Below are positions 44,140 through 53,239 of a stretch of 64,000 bases of DNA, one piece after another. Below the pieces are notes generated by a model. It saw only the letters and a list, made by a program, of their open reading frames with translations, was not told the origin of the DNA and made no database searches. Position 1 is the first letter of the stretch. Each line of letters opens with the position of its first letter. The position numbers and the translations under genes were made by a program. Source of the DNA: an uncultured Propionibacteriaceae bacterium (GTDB taxonomy: Bacteria > Actinomycetota > Actinomycetes > Propionibacteriales > Propionibacteriaceae); contig CALCKT010000051.1 in assembly GCA_937965785.1 (NCBI GenBank), positions 27,726-91,725 of the forward strand, written 5' to 3'.

Positions 44140-45426
44140 TCAGCGTTCGTCGCGGGGCAGCCATTTCGTGAGCTCGTTGCCGGTGTAGAGCTGACGCGGC
44201 CGGCCGATCCGCTGAGCGGGATCGTCGTTGACCTCTTTCCAGTGCGCTATCCATCCCGCGGTGCGCCCGATGGCGAACAGCACCGTGAACATGTCGAGGG
44301 GAATCCCGATGGCCCGCAGAATGATGCCCGAGTAGAAGTCGACGTTCGGGTAGAGACGACGCTCCGCGAAGTAGTCGTCGGCCAGTGCCGCATCCTCCAC
44401 CTCCCGGGCGATGTCGAGCAGCGGATCGTCGATGTGCATCGACTCCAGGAGCTCGTGGGCGGCTTTCTTGAGGATCTTCGCGCGCGGATCGAAGTTTCGG
44501 TAGACGCGGTGCCCGAACCCCATCAGCCGGACCCCGGATTTCCGGTCCTTGACCCTCGCCAGGTAGGAATCCACCGACATGCCCTCGTTGCGGATCTGTT
44601 CCAGCATCTCGATCACACCCATGTTCGCACCACCGTGCAGCGGCCCCCAGAGGGCCGTGACCCCCGCTGACACGGCGGTGAACAGGTTCGCACCACTGGA
44701 TGCGACCATCCGCACCGTGGAGGTTGAACAGTTCTGTTCGTGGTCGGCGTGGAGGACGAAGAACATGTTCAACGCGTGGGCCACCTCGGGGATGACCTCG
44801 TACTCCCGGTAGGGCACGGTGAACATCATGTGGAGGAAGTTCTCCGCGTAGGGCAGGTCGTAGCGTGGATAGGCGATGGGCTGGCCGATGTGGCTCTTGT
44901 AGGAGGCCGCCGCGATGGTTCGGGTCTTGGCCAGCAGCAGCGCCGCGGCCCTGCGGAACCCGGCCTCCCCCGTGATGTGGATCTCGGGCAGGTCGTAGGC
45001 CTGGATGGCGTTGATCATCGCGGAGAGGATCGCCATGGGGTGAGCGTCGACGGGGAAACCGTCGAAGTGCTTGCGCATGTCGCGATGGAGGGAGGAGTTC
45101 TCGGTCAGCAGCTGGCGGAACTCGTCGCGTTCGTTGTCGTCGGGGAGGTCGCCGAAGATCAGCAGCTCCGCCACCTCGATGAAGGAGGAGCGGGCGGCGA
45201 GATCCTCGATGGGAACCCCGCGGTATCGCAGGATGCCGTTTTCACCATCGATGAAGGTGATGGCCGAGCGGCAGGAGCCGGTGTTGCTGTAGGAGTCGTC
45301 GAGGGTGATCAGGCCGGTGGTGGAACGCAGCTTCGAGATGTCCACCGCCCTCTCCCCCTCGGTTCCGGTGACAAGGGGCAATTCGTGGGGGATGCCGTCG
45401 ACGATCAGGGTCACGGTATCGGACAT
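44140..45426 (-). CDS. gltA: Citrate synthase
   Basis: Condenses acetyl-CoA and oxaloacetate to citrate, the entry step of the TCA cycle. The 428-aa type II enzyme has the catalytic motifs GPLHGGANMGVIEML (His), GFGHRVYRNFDPRA (His) and a late Asp in NVDFYSG. The start ATG at 45426 follows GAAGGAGCCACG; the frame is open to 45459. Monocistronic between dgt and dus. Confidence 0.96.
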   Translation of the reverse strand: MSDTVTLIVDGIPHELPLVTGTEGERAVDISKLRSTTGLITLDDSYSNTGSCRSAITFIDGENGILRYRGVPIEDLAARSSFIEVAELLIFGDLPDDNERDEFRQLLTENSSLHRDMRKHFDGFPVDAHPMAILSAMINAIQAYDLPEIHITGEAGFRRAAALLLAKTRTIAAASYKSHIGQPIAYPRYDLPYAENFLHMMFTVPYREYEVIPEVAHALNMFFVLHADHEQNCSTSTVRMVASSGANLFTAVSAGVTALWGPLHGGANMGVIEMLEQIRNEGMSVDSYLARVKDRKSGVRLMGFGHRVYRNFDPRAKILKKAAHELLESMHIDDPLLDIAREVEDAALADDYFAERRLYPNVDFYSGIILRAIGIPLDMFTVLFAIGRTAGWIAHWKEVNDDPAQRIGRPRQLYTGNELTKWLPRDER

Positions 45427-45513
45427 CGTGGCTCCTTCGTTTCTCGGGGATTCGATCACCGTATCCGGGTTGTGTGACGTCCCTGTTACGAAACGGTGAA
45501 GGAAATCCGTCGT

Positions 45514-46656
45514 CTATCCCCCGCTGACGCCATCCTCGGCGTCCGTGAGGTCGAGTTCGCAACCTCTGGTGTCAGAGTACCAGCCGTGGGGAAGGACGAC
45601 CCTGCCTCTGGGGCCTCCCTGCCGGCCCCTCGGGGTGCCGAGTTCCTGGACCGGGAAGGGCTGGTCGGCGTCGAGGAGACCGACCAGCGTGCGCAGCTCG
45701 TCGAGCGAGGCGACCATGGCGAATCGCCGCCTGAGTTCCCCGACGGGGTATCCCTTGAAGTACCAGGCCATGTGCTTGCGCAGATCCACCACCCCGCGTT
45801 CCCCCCTCAGAGCGGTCAGCAGCTCGGCATGACGGATGATCATGGCGCCGACCTCCCCCAGCGTGGGCCGGGCGCGCCGGGGTTCCCCGGCGAAGGCGGC
45901 CGCCAGGTCGCCGAACAACCACGGCCTGCCGAGGCAACCGCGTCCTATGACCACCCCGTCGCAACCGGTTTCGGCCATCATCCGCAACGCGTCCTCGGCC
46001 TCCCACAGGTCACCGTTGCCCAGCACGGGGATGCTCACCGCCTGTTTGAGTTCCGCGATCCTGGACCAGTCCGCCCTGCCGGAGTAGGCCTGCTGCACGG
46101 TCCGGGCGTGCAGCGCGATGGCGGCGGCCCCCTCCTGTTCCGCGATGGTACCTGCGTCGAGGAAGGTTTCGTGGGCCTCGTCTATGCCGATCCGGGTCTT
46201 GACCGTGACAGGAACTCCGAATTCGTCGGCGGCCCGCACCGCCGCACGGATGATGGCACGCAGCCGGTCGCGTTTGTAGGGCAGCACCCCTCCCCCGCCC
46301 TTCCGGGTGACCTTGGGGACGGGGCAGCCGAAATTGAGGTCGATGTGGTGGACGCCGTGCCCGGTGATCAAGATCCTCACTGCCCGGGCCACGATCTCAG
46401 GGTCCACGCCGTAGAGCTGCACCGAGCGGATGGTCTCGCTCGGGTCGAAGACCAGCATGGAATGGGTCTTGTGATCGCCTGCGACGATTCCCCTCGAGGT
46501 CATCATCTCGCACACGTACAAACCGGCCCCCTGCTCCAGGCAGAGCGCCCGATAGGCGGCGTTCGTGATCCCGGCCATCGGGGCCAGCACCACCGGGAGC
46601 CCCACCACGACGGCGTCGCGTCGACTGGGTGCGTGCAGGCGTAACGGCTCGGTCAC
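45514..46656 (-). CDS. dus: tRNA-dihydrouridine synthase
   Basis: FMN-dependent reduction of uridines in tRNA D-loops. The 380-aa protein contains VVLAPMAGITNAAYRALCLE, the catalytic Cys111 in DLNFGCPVPKVTRKGGG, VKTRIGIDEAHETFLDAG, and the FMN-binding IPVLGNGDLWEAEDAL. The start is GTG 46656 (TEPLRLHAP) with GGAAGGGGAA upstream. The frame is open for another 2 kb, but that is only the antisense shadow of the M3 peptidase. The C-terminal 45 residues form a variable extension. Confidence 0.94.
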   Translation of the reverse strand: MTEPLRLHAPSRRDAVVVGLPVVLAPMAGITNAAYRALCLEQGAGLYVCEMMTSRGIVAGDHKTHSMLVFDPSETIRSVQLYGVDPEIVARAVRILITGHGVHHIDLNFGCPVPKVTRKGGGGVLPYKRDRLRAIIRAAVRAADEFGVPVTVKTRIGIDEAHETFLDAGTIAEQEGAAAIALHARTVQQAYSGRADWSRIAELKQAVSIPVLGNGDLWEAEDALRMMAETGCDGVVIGRGCLGRPWLFGDLAAAFAGEPRRARPTLGEVGAMIIRHAELLTALRGERGVVDLRKHMAWYFKGYPVGELRRRFAMVASLDELRTLVGLLDADQPFPVQELGTPRGRQGGPRGRVVLPHGWYSDTRGCELDLTDAEDGVSGG

Positions 46657-46713
46657 TCCGGTTCCCCTTCCATCTTTCGGACCGGGAGATTCTACGCGTG
46701 GTTGGATGGGGCC

Positions 46714-48765
46714 ATGAATCCGTTGCTGACCGCCTCGCCGTTGCCCTTTCAAATCCCCGACTACGCCAACCTGACCGATGCACAGTTCAAGGAGGCGATG
46801 GAGACCGGTCTTGCCGAGCAACGGGCCGCCCTGGAGGCGATCGCCACCAGCACCGAGCCACCCGATGTGGAAAACACCATCGCCGCCTGGGAGCTCAGCT
46901 CGATGACGCTGGACCGCGCCGGTTCGGCGTTCTGGGTGACGAAGGCCGCCGACGCCAACGAGCAGCGTGATGCCGTCGAGACGGCCCTGGCCCCGAAACT
47001 GGCCGAACACGGCAACGCAATCCTGCTGGACCGGCGCCTCTACGATCGCCTGGTGGCGCTCCGCGCCCGGGCCGAGGCGGCGGAGGTGAACCTGGATGAT
47101 CAGGACCGTTACTGGCTGGACGAACACATCCGCGAGTTCGAACGTTCCGGGATCCTGCTCGACGCCGACGCACAGCAGCGTCTGCGGAAGTTGAACGTGG
47201 AACTGGCGGGACTGTCCGTGGCCTTCGAACAGGCCCTGGTGGAGGGCCGGAACGCCGCGGCGGTGCTGGTCACCGACCCCACGGAACTGGCCGGACTCGA
47301 TGAGGACGGGATCGCCGCCGCCAGGCAGGCGGCCCGGGCCCGCGGACAGGAGGGTTGGCTGATCGAGCTGACCAACACCACGGGCCAACCGGTCCTGGAG
47401 AACTTGACGAACCGTGACCTGCGCCGCCGCGTCCTGGAGGCCTCCCTGGGGCGGGGGCTGGGAGGTGAACACGACACCCGGCAGCTGGTGCTGGGCATAG
47501 CAAGGCGCCGCGCCGAACGCGCCCGGCTCCTGGGTTATGAGCACCACGCGGCCTGGGTGGCCGCCGACGGCTGTGCCCGCACCACCGAGGCCGTCCTCGA
47601 CCTGCTCGGGCGGGTGGCGCCGGGCGCAGTCGAACTCGCCGGCCGCGAGGCCGCCGAACTGCAGCGGGCGTTGGAACGGGACCACCCGGGGGCGAGGCTC
47701 GCCGCCTGGGACTGGGAACACTATGCCGCGAAGCAGTCCGCCGCCGAGGCCGTCGACCCGGCCGTGCTGCGTCCCTACCTGGAGTATCACCGGGTGCTGC
47801 ACGAGGGGGTCTTCGCCGCCGCGACGGCTCTCTACGGCATCACCTTCCACGCGCGGCCCGATCTGCGCGGTTTCACCCCGGAGTCCGAGGTGTACGAGGT
47901 TCGTGAGGAAGACGGCACCCCGCTGGGTGCGGTGATCCTCGATCCGTTCACCAGAGCCACCAAGCGTGGCGGGGCGTGGATGACCTCCTTGGTGGACCAG
48001 TCGGAGCTGACCGGCGCCCTGCCCGTGGTGACGAACACCTGCAATTTCACCCGCCCCGTCGAGGGTGCTGCCTGCCTGCTGACCTGGGACAACGTGATCA
48101 CGATGTTCCACGAGTTCGGTCACGCCCTCCACGGCCTGCTCTCCGAGGTCCGGTACCCATCGCGAGCCGGAACCGCGGTTCCCCGCGACTTCGTGGAGTT
48201 CCCCTCTCAGGTCAACGAGCTGTGGGCGTGGGACCAAGCCCTGGTTTCCCGGTTCGCGGTCCATCACGAAACCGGTGAGCCGTTGCCCCCCGAGCTGGCC
48301 ACGAGGCTCCGGGTCTCCAGGTCCGCGGGTGAGGGGCACCACACCCTGGAACTGGTGGCCGCGATGCTGCTGGACCAGGCCTGGCACACCACCGCCCTGG
48401 AGGAGCTGCCCGCCTCCGTGGAGGAGGTGGAGTCCTTCGAGGCCGCGGCGTTGGAGCGGGCCGGGGTCGCCCATGAACTGGTTCCCCCGCGTTACCGTTC
48501 CTGCTATTTCAGCCACGTCTTCGGCGGCGGCTACGCGGCCGCCTACTACGGATACCTGTGGGCCGAGGTCATGGACGCCGATGCCTGCGCATGGTTCGCG
48601 GAGAACGGTGGCCTGTGCCGGAGTGCCGGCGAACGCTTCCGCCGCGAGTTGCTGGGGCGCGGCGGAAGCATCGAACCCATGCAGGCGTGGCGCAATTTCC
48701 GCCGGGCAGACCCCGATGCGTCGCACCTGCTGCGCCGCAAGGGGCTTCCCGTGGCGCAGCGGTGA
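46714..48765 (+). CDS. M3 family metallopeptidase (peptidyl-dipeptidase / oligopeptidase A type)
   Basis: A 683-aa zinc peptidase with the HExxH motif FHEFGHALHGLLS near residue 466 and the third ligand downstream in VEFPSQVNELWAWD. No signal peptide, so it is a cytoplasmic enzyme that trims oligopeptides. The start ATG at 46714 (MNPLLTASPLPFQIPDYANL) is preferred over TTG 46702. It is divergent from dus. Confidence 0.94.
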   Translation: MNPLLTASPLPFQIPDYANLTDAQFKEAMETGLAEQRAALEAIATSTEPPDVENTIAAWELSSMTLDRAGSAFWVTKAADANEQRDAVETALAPKLAEHGNAILLDRRLYDRLVALRARAEAAEVNLDDQDRYWLDEHIREFERSGILLDADAQQRLRKLNVELAGLSVAFEQALVEGRNAAAVLVTDPTELAGLDEDGIAAARQAARARGQEGWLIELTNTTGQPVLENLTNRDLRRRVLEASLGRGLGGEHDTRQLVLGIARRRAERARLLGYEHHAAWVAADGCARTTEAVLDLLGRVAPGAVELAGREAAELQRALERDHPGARLAAWDWEHYAAKQSAAEAVDPAVLRPYLEYHRVLHEGVFAAATALYGITFHARPDLRGFTPESEVYEVREEDGTPLGAVILDPFTRATKRGGAWMTSLVDQSELTGALPVVTNTCNFTRPVEGAACLLTWDNVITMFHEFGHALHGLLSEVRYPSRAGTAVPRDFVEFPSQVNELWAWDQALVSRFAVHHETGEPLPPELATRLRVSRSAGEGHHTLELVAAMLLDQAWHTTALEELPASVEEVESFEAAALERAGVAHELVPPRYRSCYFSHVFGGGYAAAYYGYLWAEVMDADACAWFAENGGLCRSAGERFRRELLGRGGSIEPMQAWRNFRRADPDASHLLRRKGLPVAQR

Positions 48766-48849
48766 AGGACACGAAGACGCGGGAAAGGTTCCGGGCCGGG
48801 CCCGGGACCGGTGGGAGAAGACTCGGACCCGGTTGACGCGATTGCCCGC

Positions 48850-49932
48850 TCAGTAGGCGAGACTCAGCCGGGTCGCGAGGGCGGCGGCTCCGCGCGCCCA
48901 GGCGTGGAAATCCTGTTCCGCTACCACGAGTTCGGGTGGGTCGATGTCCTCGAAGCGCCGTTCCGTCAGGACCTGGCGTACCCGGTCCATGCGGTTCTCG
49001 AAGTGGACGATGCCCTCACCGGTCAGGAGGATCCTCTCCGGTCCCCAGAACTGTTTGGCCAGCACCACCAGTTCGCCCAGGGCGGTGGCCGCGCGGTCCA
49101 GCACTGCCGAGACCGCGGGATCGTCGGTGAAACGCAGCTCCGCCAGGGCGACGTCCCGCCCCGCTGCTTCGCTGGCCGCCGCCCGGAGGGGCCCGTCGGC
49201 CAGGACGTCGTGGAACTTCTGCCCCCACGTGGTCCACGCCTCCCCCACCATGCCGGTCGATCCCTGGTGCCCGACGAGCAGCTCATCGGCTATCACCGCC
49301 CCGGCCCCGACCCCCGCGCCGACCGTGATGACGGCGAAGTTGTGGGTGCGGCGCCCATGACCCACCCAGTGCTCGGCGAGTGTGAGGGCGTCGACGTCGT
49401 TGGCCGCCTTGCAGGGAAGCCCGCAGGTCTCGGTCACGAGCGCCGCCAGGTTGCCGTTCTCCCAGCCGAGCAGAGGCGAGGCACGCACCTCACCGAGCGG
49501 GTCCACCGCCGCCGCCAGTGCCACTCCGACCGCGCTGGGTTCGTGAGCGGAGAACTCCTCGACGATCCGGGCAACGGCCTCCGCGGTCGATTCGAGGGTG
49601 GATGTGTCCGCGGAGCGGACAGCCGTGGCCCGCACGTGACCGGCCAGCCCGGTGACCACGGTGTGCAGTTCCCCCGGTATCACCTTGATCCCGACGAATC
49701 TCGCGGCGTCGTCGACCACCACCAGAGGAAGCGCGGGCCGTCCGAGCTGTTTCACCGGCACGGGCCTTTGCTCCTTGAGGATCCCCGCCGCGACGAGCGG
49801 GGTGGTCAACCTGGTCATCGAGCCGGAACTCAAACCGGTGCGCTGGGCGACGCCGACCCGGGCGATGGGACCGTGTCGCAGAACCGTTTGAACCACTAGT
49901 CGCGACGTTGGATCAATGGAGTTGAGAATCAC
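48850..49932 (-). CDS. ROK-family transcriptional regulator
   Basis: A 360-aa NagC/XylR-like repressor with an N-terminal winged helix (VVQTVLRHGPIARVGVAQRT, GLSSGSMTRLTTPLVAAGIL) and a ROK sugar-binding core (VGIKVIPGELHTVV, ITVGAGVGAGAVIADELLVG). The usual Cys-rich zinc motif of ROK proteins is not visible. The start is GTG 49932, placed by GGGAGGAAA 6 nt upstream; a GTG at 49956 is weaker. Last gene of the alpha-galactoside operon, so it is probably the operon's own sugar-responsive repressor. Confidence 0.9.
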   Translation of the reverse strand: MILNSIDPTSRLVVQTVLRHGPIARVGVAQRTGLSSGSMTRLTTPLVAAGILKEQRPVPVKQLGRPALPLVVVDDAARFVGIKVIPGELHTVVTGLAGHVRATAVRSADTSTLESTAEAVARIVEEFSAHEPSAVGVALAAAVDPLGEVRASPLLGWENGNLAALVTETCGLPCKAANDVDALTLAEHWVGHGRRTHNFAVITVGAGVGAGAVIADELLVGHQGSTGMVGEAWTTWGQKFHDVLADGPLRAAASEAAGRDVALAELRFTDDPAVSAVLDRAATALGELVVLAKQFWGPERILLTGEGIVHFENRMDRVRQVLTERRFEDIDPPELVVAEQDFHAWARGAAALATRLSLAY

Positions 49933-49955
49933 TGGTTTCCTCCCGGTGGTAGTCA

Positions 49956-51305
49956 CTACGATGTTAGCGACAACAGTCGGTTGACTTGGTGGTTCACCTC
50001 ACTCAGGTGGCTCACGTCCTTCTGCCCGATGAACACCGCCTCGAATCCGGGAGTGGTAAGGGCCGCCACGTCGGCAGCGTTCATGGTCACCGCCAGGTTC
50101 TGGGTGGTGCCCTCCTTCACGTGCGAGGTGAAGGCCGTGACATCCAGCCCGGATGCGTCGCGTACCTGGATGGAACGCTCCATCGCCTCGAACCTAGCGG
50201 GGAAGACCACCCCGGTGTCGGCGATCTTCATCTGGCATTCGGAGGAGCCCAGGTAGGCCGCCCATTTCCCCGCAGCCTCCTTGTCGTCGGCGAATCTGGT
50301 GACGGAGTCAGCCAGGCCGTTGAAGGGGCTCGAGCGATGTCCGGTGGGGCCGACCGGTGTCGGGGCGATCTTCAGGTCGATTCCGGGGATCGACGCGAAA
50401 CTGGAGATCATCCAGGAGCCGTTCATGCCGAGCACGGCTTTGCCCTGGGCCACCTGCTGGTAGGAACCCGACTGTTTGCCGAAGGTTTCGTAGGAGGGCA
50501 TGTAGCCCTTCTCCACCAGGCCGAAGTACCAGGCCATGGTCTTCTGGAAGTTGGGGTCGTCCAGGTTGAAATGGGTTCCCCAGGGGTTCTTGTCGAGGGG
50601 TTCCCAGCCGATGGAGCCGGTGTAGGCACCCCACTGGGTCTGCCCGAGATTCTCACCCCCGGCCCCCTCCGAGGCGAGTCCATAGACCACGACGTTGTTC
50701 CTGTCAAATCCCGGTTCGTCGCCGCGGACACCGTTGGCGTCCACGCTCAGGTGGGCGATGATTTTCTCGAAACTGCCCCCGTCGTCGGGATTCCAGTTCA
50801 TGTTCATCAGCTGTTCCCGGGTGACGCCTGCGGCATCGGTGACCTTCTGGTCATAGAAGTAGGCGATGGTGTCCCAGTCCTTGGGGATTCCGTAGCGTTT
50901 GCCGTCACGTCCCTTCCAGAGACCCGCCAGGCCCCCTACGTAGTCGGAGTCGCTGACGTCGCGGGTTGCTTCGAGGTCGTCGAGCGGGACCAGGACCTCA
51001 AGGTCGACGAACTGTGCGTACTTGGTCAGGTGGTTGGTGAAAACATCGGGCGCCTGGTCCGCGATGAACCCGGCGGTCAGCTTGCCCCAGTAGTCATCCC
51101 AACCGTACTGGGTGATCCTGACCTTCAGTCCCGGGTTCGCCTCCTCGAAGGCGTCGGCGCAGGCCTGGTAGCCGGGTTGCTGGGTGGCGTCCCACAGCCA
51201 GTAGTCGATGACCCCGTCCGGACCACCGCCCTTCGCGGCGCAGCCGCCGGTGAGCAGTGTTCCCGCGGTCAGCAGGGACAGGACCGCTGCGGTTCGTTTC
51301 TTCAT
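49956..51305 (-). CDS. Sugar ABC transporter substrate-binding lipoprotein of the alpha-galactoside operon
   Basis: A 449-aa family 1 binding protein. The lipoprotein signal ends in LTGGC (Cys22). The mature part reads GVIDYWLWDATQQPGYQACA, FTNHLTKYAQFVDLEVLVPL and VLGMNGSWMISSFASIPGID. The start ATG at 51305 follows GTGAGGATCACC; the longer open frame to 51533 is the permease shadow. Situated between the two permeases and the ROK regulator. The ligand is inferred as melibiose, raffinose or similar from the linked alpha-galactosidase. Confidence 0.9.
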   Translation of the reverse strand: MKKRTAAVLSLLTAGTLLTGGCAAKGGGPDGVIDYWLWDATQQPGYQACADAFEEANPGLKVRITQYGWDDYWGKLTAGFIADQAPDVFTNHLTKYAQFVDLEVLVPLDDLEATRDVSDSDYVGGLAGLWKGRDGKRYGIPKDWDTIAYFYDQKVTDAAGVTREQLMNMNWNPDDGGSFEKIIAHLSVDANGVRGDEPGFDRNNVVVYGLASEGAGGENLGQTQWGAYTGSIGWEPLDKNPWGTHFNLDDPNFQKTMAWYFGLVEKGYMPSYETFGKQSGSYQQVAQGKAVLGMNGSWMISSFASIPGIDLKIAPTPVGPTGHRSSPFNGLADSVTRFADDKEAAGKWAAYLGSSECQMKIADTGVVFPARFEAMERSIQVRDASGLDVTAFTSHVKEGTTQNLAVTMNAADVAALTTPGFEAVFIGQKDVSHLSEVNHQVNRLLSLTS

Positions 51306-51313
51306 GGTGATCC

Positions 51314-52234
51314 TCACTTGATGCCGCTGAAACCGATGGAGTTGACGATGCGCTTGGCGCTCAGGGCGAAGAGCACGAGCATCGGGACCGCAGCCACGAG
51401 GGCAGCCGCCATGAGACCCGCCCAGTCGGGACCGGTGCTGGGGGTCTGGGAACGGAAAACCCCCAGCCCGACGGTGAGGACCCGCGAGTTCTCGGAGTAG
51501 GAGACCATCAACGGCCAGAAATAGTCGTTCCACGAACTGATGAAGGTCAGCAGGGAGATGGTCGCTATCGGCGCCGCCGACATCGGGAGGATGAGGCGGA
51601 AGAAATTGCCGATCTTGCTGGAGCCGTCGAGCAGGGCGGCCTCCTCCAGTTCAACGGGCACGTTCATGAAGAACTGCCTCAGGAAGAACACCGCGAACGG
51701 TGTCATGAGCATGGTCGGCAAGGAGATGCCGAGCAGGGTGTCGATCAGACCGAGTTGTTTGATGAGCACGAAGTTCGGCAGGAAGGTGAAGATGGCAGGC
51801 ACCATCAGGCCTCCCAGGAAGAGGCCGTAAACCAGGTCCCTGCCCTTCCACTTCAGTCTCGAGAAGGCGTAGGCGGCGCAGGCGGAGAAGAACACCTGCC
51901 CGACCGTGACCAGGGTCGCGACGACGATGCTGTTGCCCAGGTATCGCCAGAAGTCGATGGACTGGCCGGAGCCTCCCTCCGCCAGCGCCTCCTTCCCGGC
52001 CTGGATCCCGAAGACCCGGGCGAAGCTGCCCGTGTTCCAGTCGGTCGGCAGCCACGATGTGGCGCCGCCGTAGAGGGAGGAGTTCGAGGACAGTGCGGTG
52101 CGCAGGATCCAGTAGAGAGGGAACAGGGTGATCAGCATGATGGCCCCCATCACCACCCAGGCGAGGATCCTTCCCCATGCGAGACGACGGTGCTCATTGG
52201 CCCGGACCGGGCCGGCGATTGCTGCTGTTGACAT
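51314..52234 (-). CDS. Carbohydrate ABC transporter permease (MalG type)
   Basis: A 306-aa six-helix permease with the EAA loop EEAALLDGSSKIGNFFRLIL. The start is ATG 52234 (MSTAAIAGPVRANEHRR), 10 nt after the upstream permease stop. It works as a heterodimer with its neighbour; no ATPase gene is in this operon, so a shared MsmK/SugC-type ATPase is needed. Confidence 0.92.
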   Translation of the reverse strand: MSTAAIAGPVRANEHRRLAWGRILAWVVMGAIMLITLFPLYWILRTALSSNSSLYGGATSWLPTDWNTGSFARVFGIQAGKEALAEGGSGQSIDFWRYLGNSIVVATLVTVGQVFFSACAAYAFSRLKWKGRDLVYGLFLGGLMVPAIFTFLPNFVLIKQLGLIDTLLGISLPTMLMTPFAVFFLRQFFMNVPVELEEAALLDGSSKIGNFFRLILPMSAAPIATISLLTFISSWNDYFWPLMVSYSENSRVLTVGLGVFRSQTPSTGPDWAGLMAAALVAAVPMLVLFALSAKRIVNSIGFSGIK

Positions 52235-52244
52235 CTCGTGCTCC

Positions 52245-53162
52245 TCAGTTCAGGTCGGTCTCACCGGCGCGGGTCAGCCGGTACTGGAAGAAGGTGATCA
52301 CCACGAGGATCAGCAGCAACGCCACGGACAGCGCGGACGCGTAGCCGAACTGGAACCTCCCGAAGGCCATGTCGTAGATGTAGAGCTGGAGCACCCGCGA
52401 CGAGTTGACGGGCCCGCCCCGGGTGGCGATCGCCACCGTGTCGAAAACCTGGAACGAGCCGATGATCGTCATGATCAGCACCAGGGCCAGGATCGGGCGC
52501 AGCAGCGGTATTGTGATGCGCCAGAACATCTGCCATTCCGAGGCGCCGTCCACCCGCGCGGCCTCGTAGGCGGATTCGGGGATGGTCTGCAGTCCCGCGA
52601 AGATCAGCAGCGCCGTGTATCCCATGTGCCGCCACACGTTGATCAGCGCGATCGTGGGAATGACCGTCGATTCCTGGGACAGGAAGGGGATCGTGTTCAA
52701 CCCCATCGAGGCGAGAACCTGGTTCCCGATTCCCAGCTGGGTGTCGAGGATCCACATGAACACGAGCGCAGCCACCACGTTGGAGACCAGGTACGGGGTC
52801 AGCACGATGGAGCGCACCCATGTGGACTGGGTGAGCCTGTGCATCAGCACCGCGATGAGCAGGGCCAGCACGGTCTGAACCCCGATGTTGACCACCACGT
52901 AGTAAACGGTGACGCCCGCAGCGTTCCAGAAAACTGGGTCCTCCAGCATGCGGAGATAGTTCTTGAACCCGACGAACTCGGGTTGCGTAAGCAGGTTGTA
53001 GTTGGTGAAGCTGAGCCAGATGCCGTTCAGCGTCGGCCACAGCAGGAAAACGATGAACCCGACGAACGCGGGCGCAATCATCGCCACGGCGAGGAGCAGA
53101 TCGCTCCTACCCTTCTTGCCAGCGCCCACCCGGCCGGACACTGGCAGTCCTGGACTGGTCAT
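52245..53162 (-). CDS. Sugar ABC transporter permease (MalF type)
   Basis: A 305-aa six-helix permease. The EAA loop is ESAYEAARVDGASEWQMFWR, and the N-terminal tail is basic. The start ATG at 53162 has GGAGG exactly 6 nt upstream. It lies 77 nt behind the alpha-galactosidase stop, a gap large enough for an internal promoter. Confidence 0.92.
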   Translation of the reverse strand: MTSPGLPVSGRVGAGKKGRSDLLLAVAMIAPAFVGFIVFLLWPTLNGIWLSFTNYNLLTQPEFVGFKNYLRMLEDPVFWNAAGVTVYYVVVNIGVQTVLALLIAVLMHRLTQSTWVRSIVLTPYLVSNVVAALVFMWILDTQLGIGNQVLASMGLNTIPFLSQESTVIPTIALINVWRHMGYTALLIFAGLQTIPESAYEAARVDGASEWQMFWRITIPLLRPILALVLIMTIIGSFQVFDTVAIATRGGPVNSSRVLQLYIYDMAFGRFQFGYASALSVALLLILVVITFFQYRLTRAGETDLN

Positions 53163-53239
53163 GACATACCTCCGTTGGTACGAATGACTTAATTCTGCAA
53201 CAGAGATATATCGTGGCGCAAGCCCTCTGAGCCAGATTT
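53163..53239 (-). promoter_or_regulatory. AT-rich gap that may hold an internal promoter for the importer genes
   Basis: The 77-nt spacer between galactosidase and permease is clearly AT-richer than its surroundings. It contains the 8-bp palindrome GATATATC, with TTGCGC and AGAATTAAG on the minus strand at plausible promoter spacing. Weak evidence. Confidence 0.25.

Noticed and set aside
45514..48726. A 1070-codon minus-strand frame that would fuse dus to a long upstream region
   Set aside because: Only 45514-46656 matches tRNA-dihydrouridine synthase; the rest is the complement of the M3 peptidase and is compositionally a GC-bias shadow.
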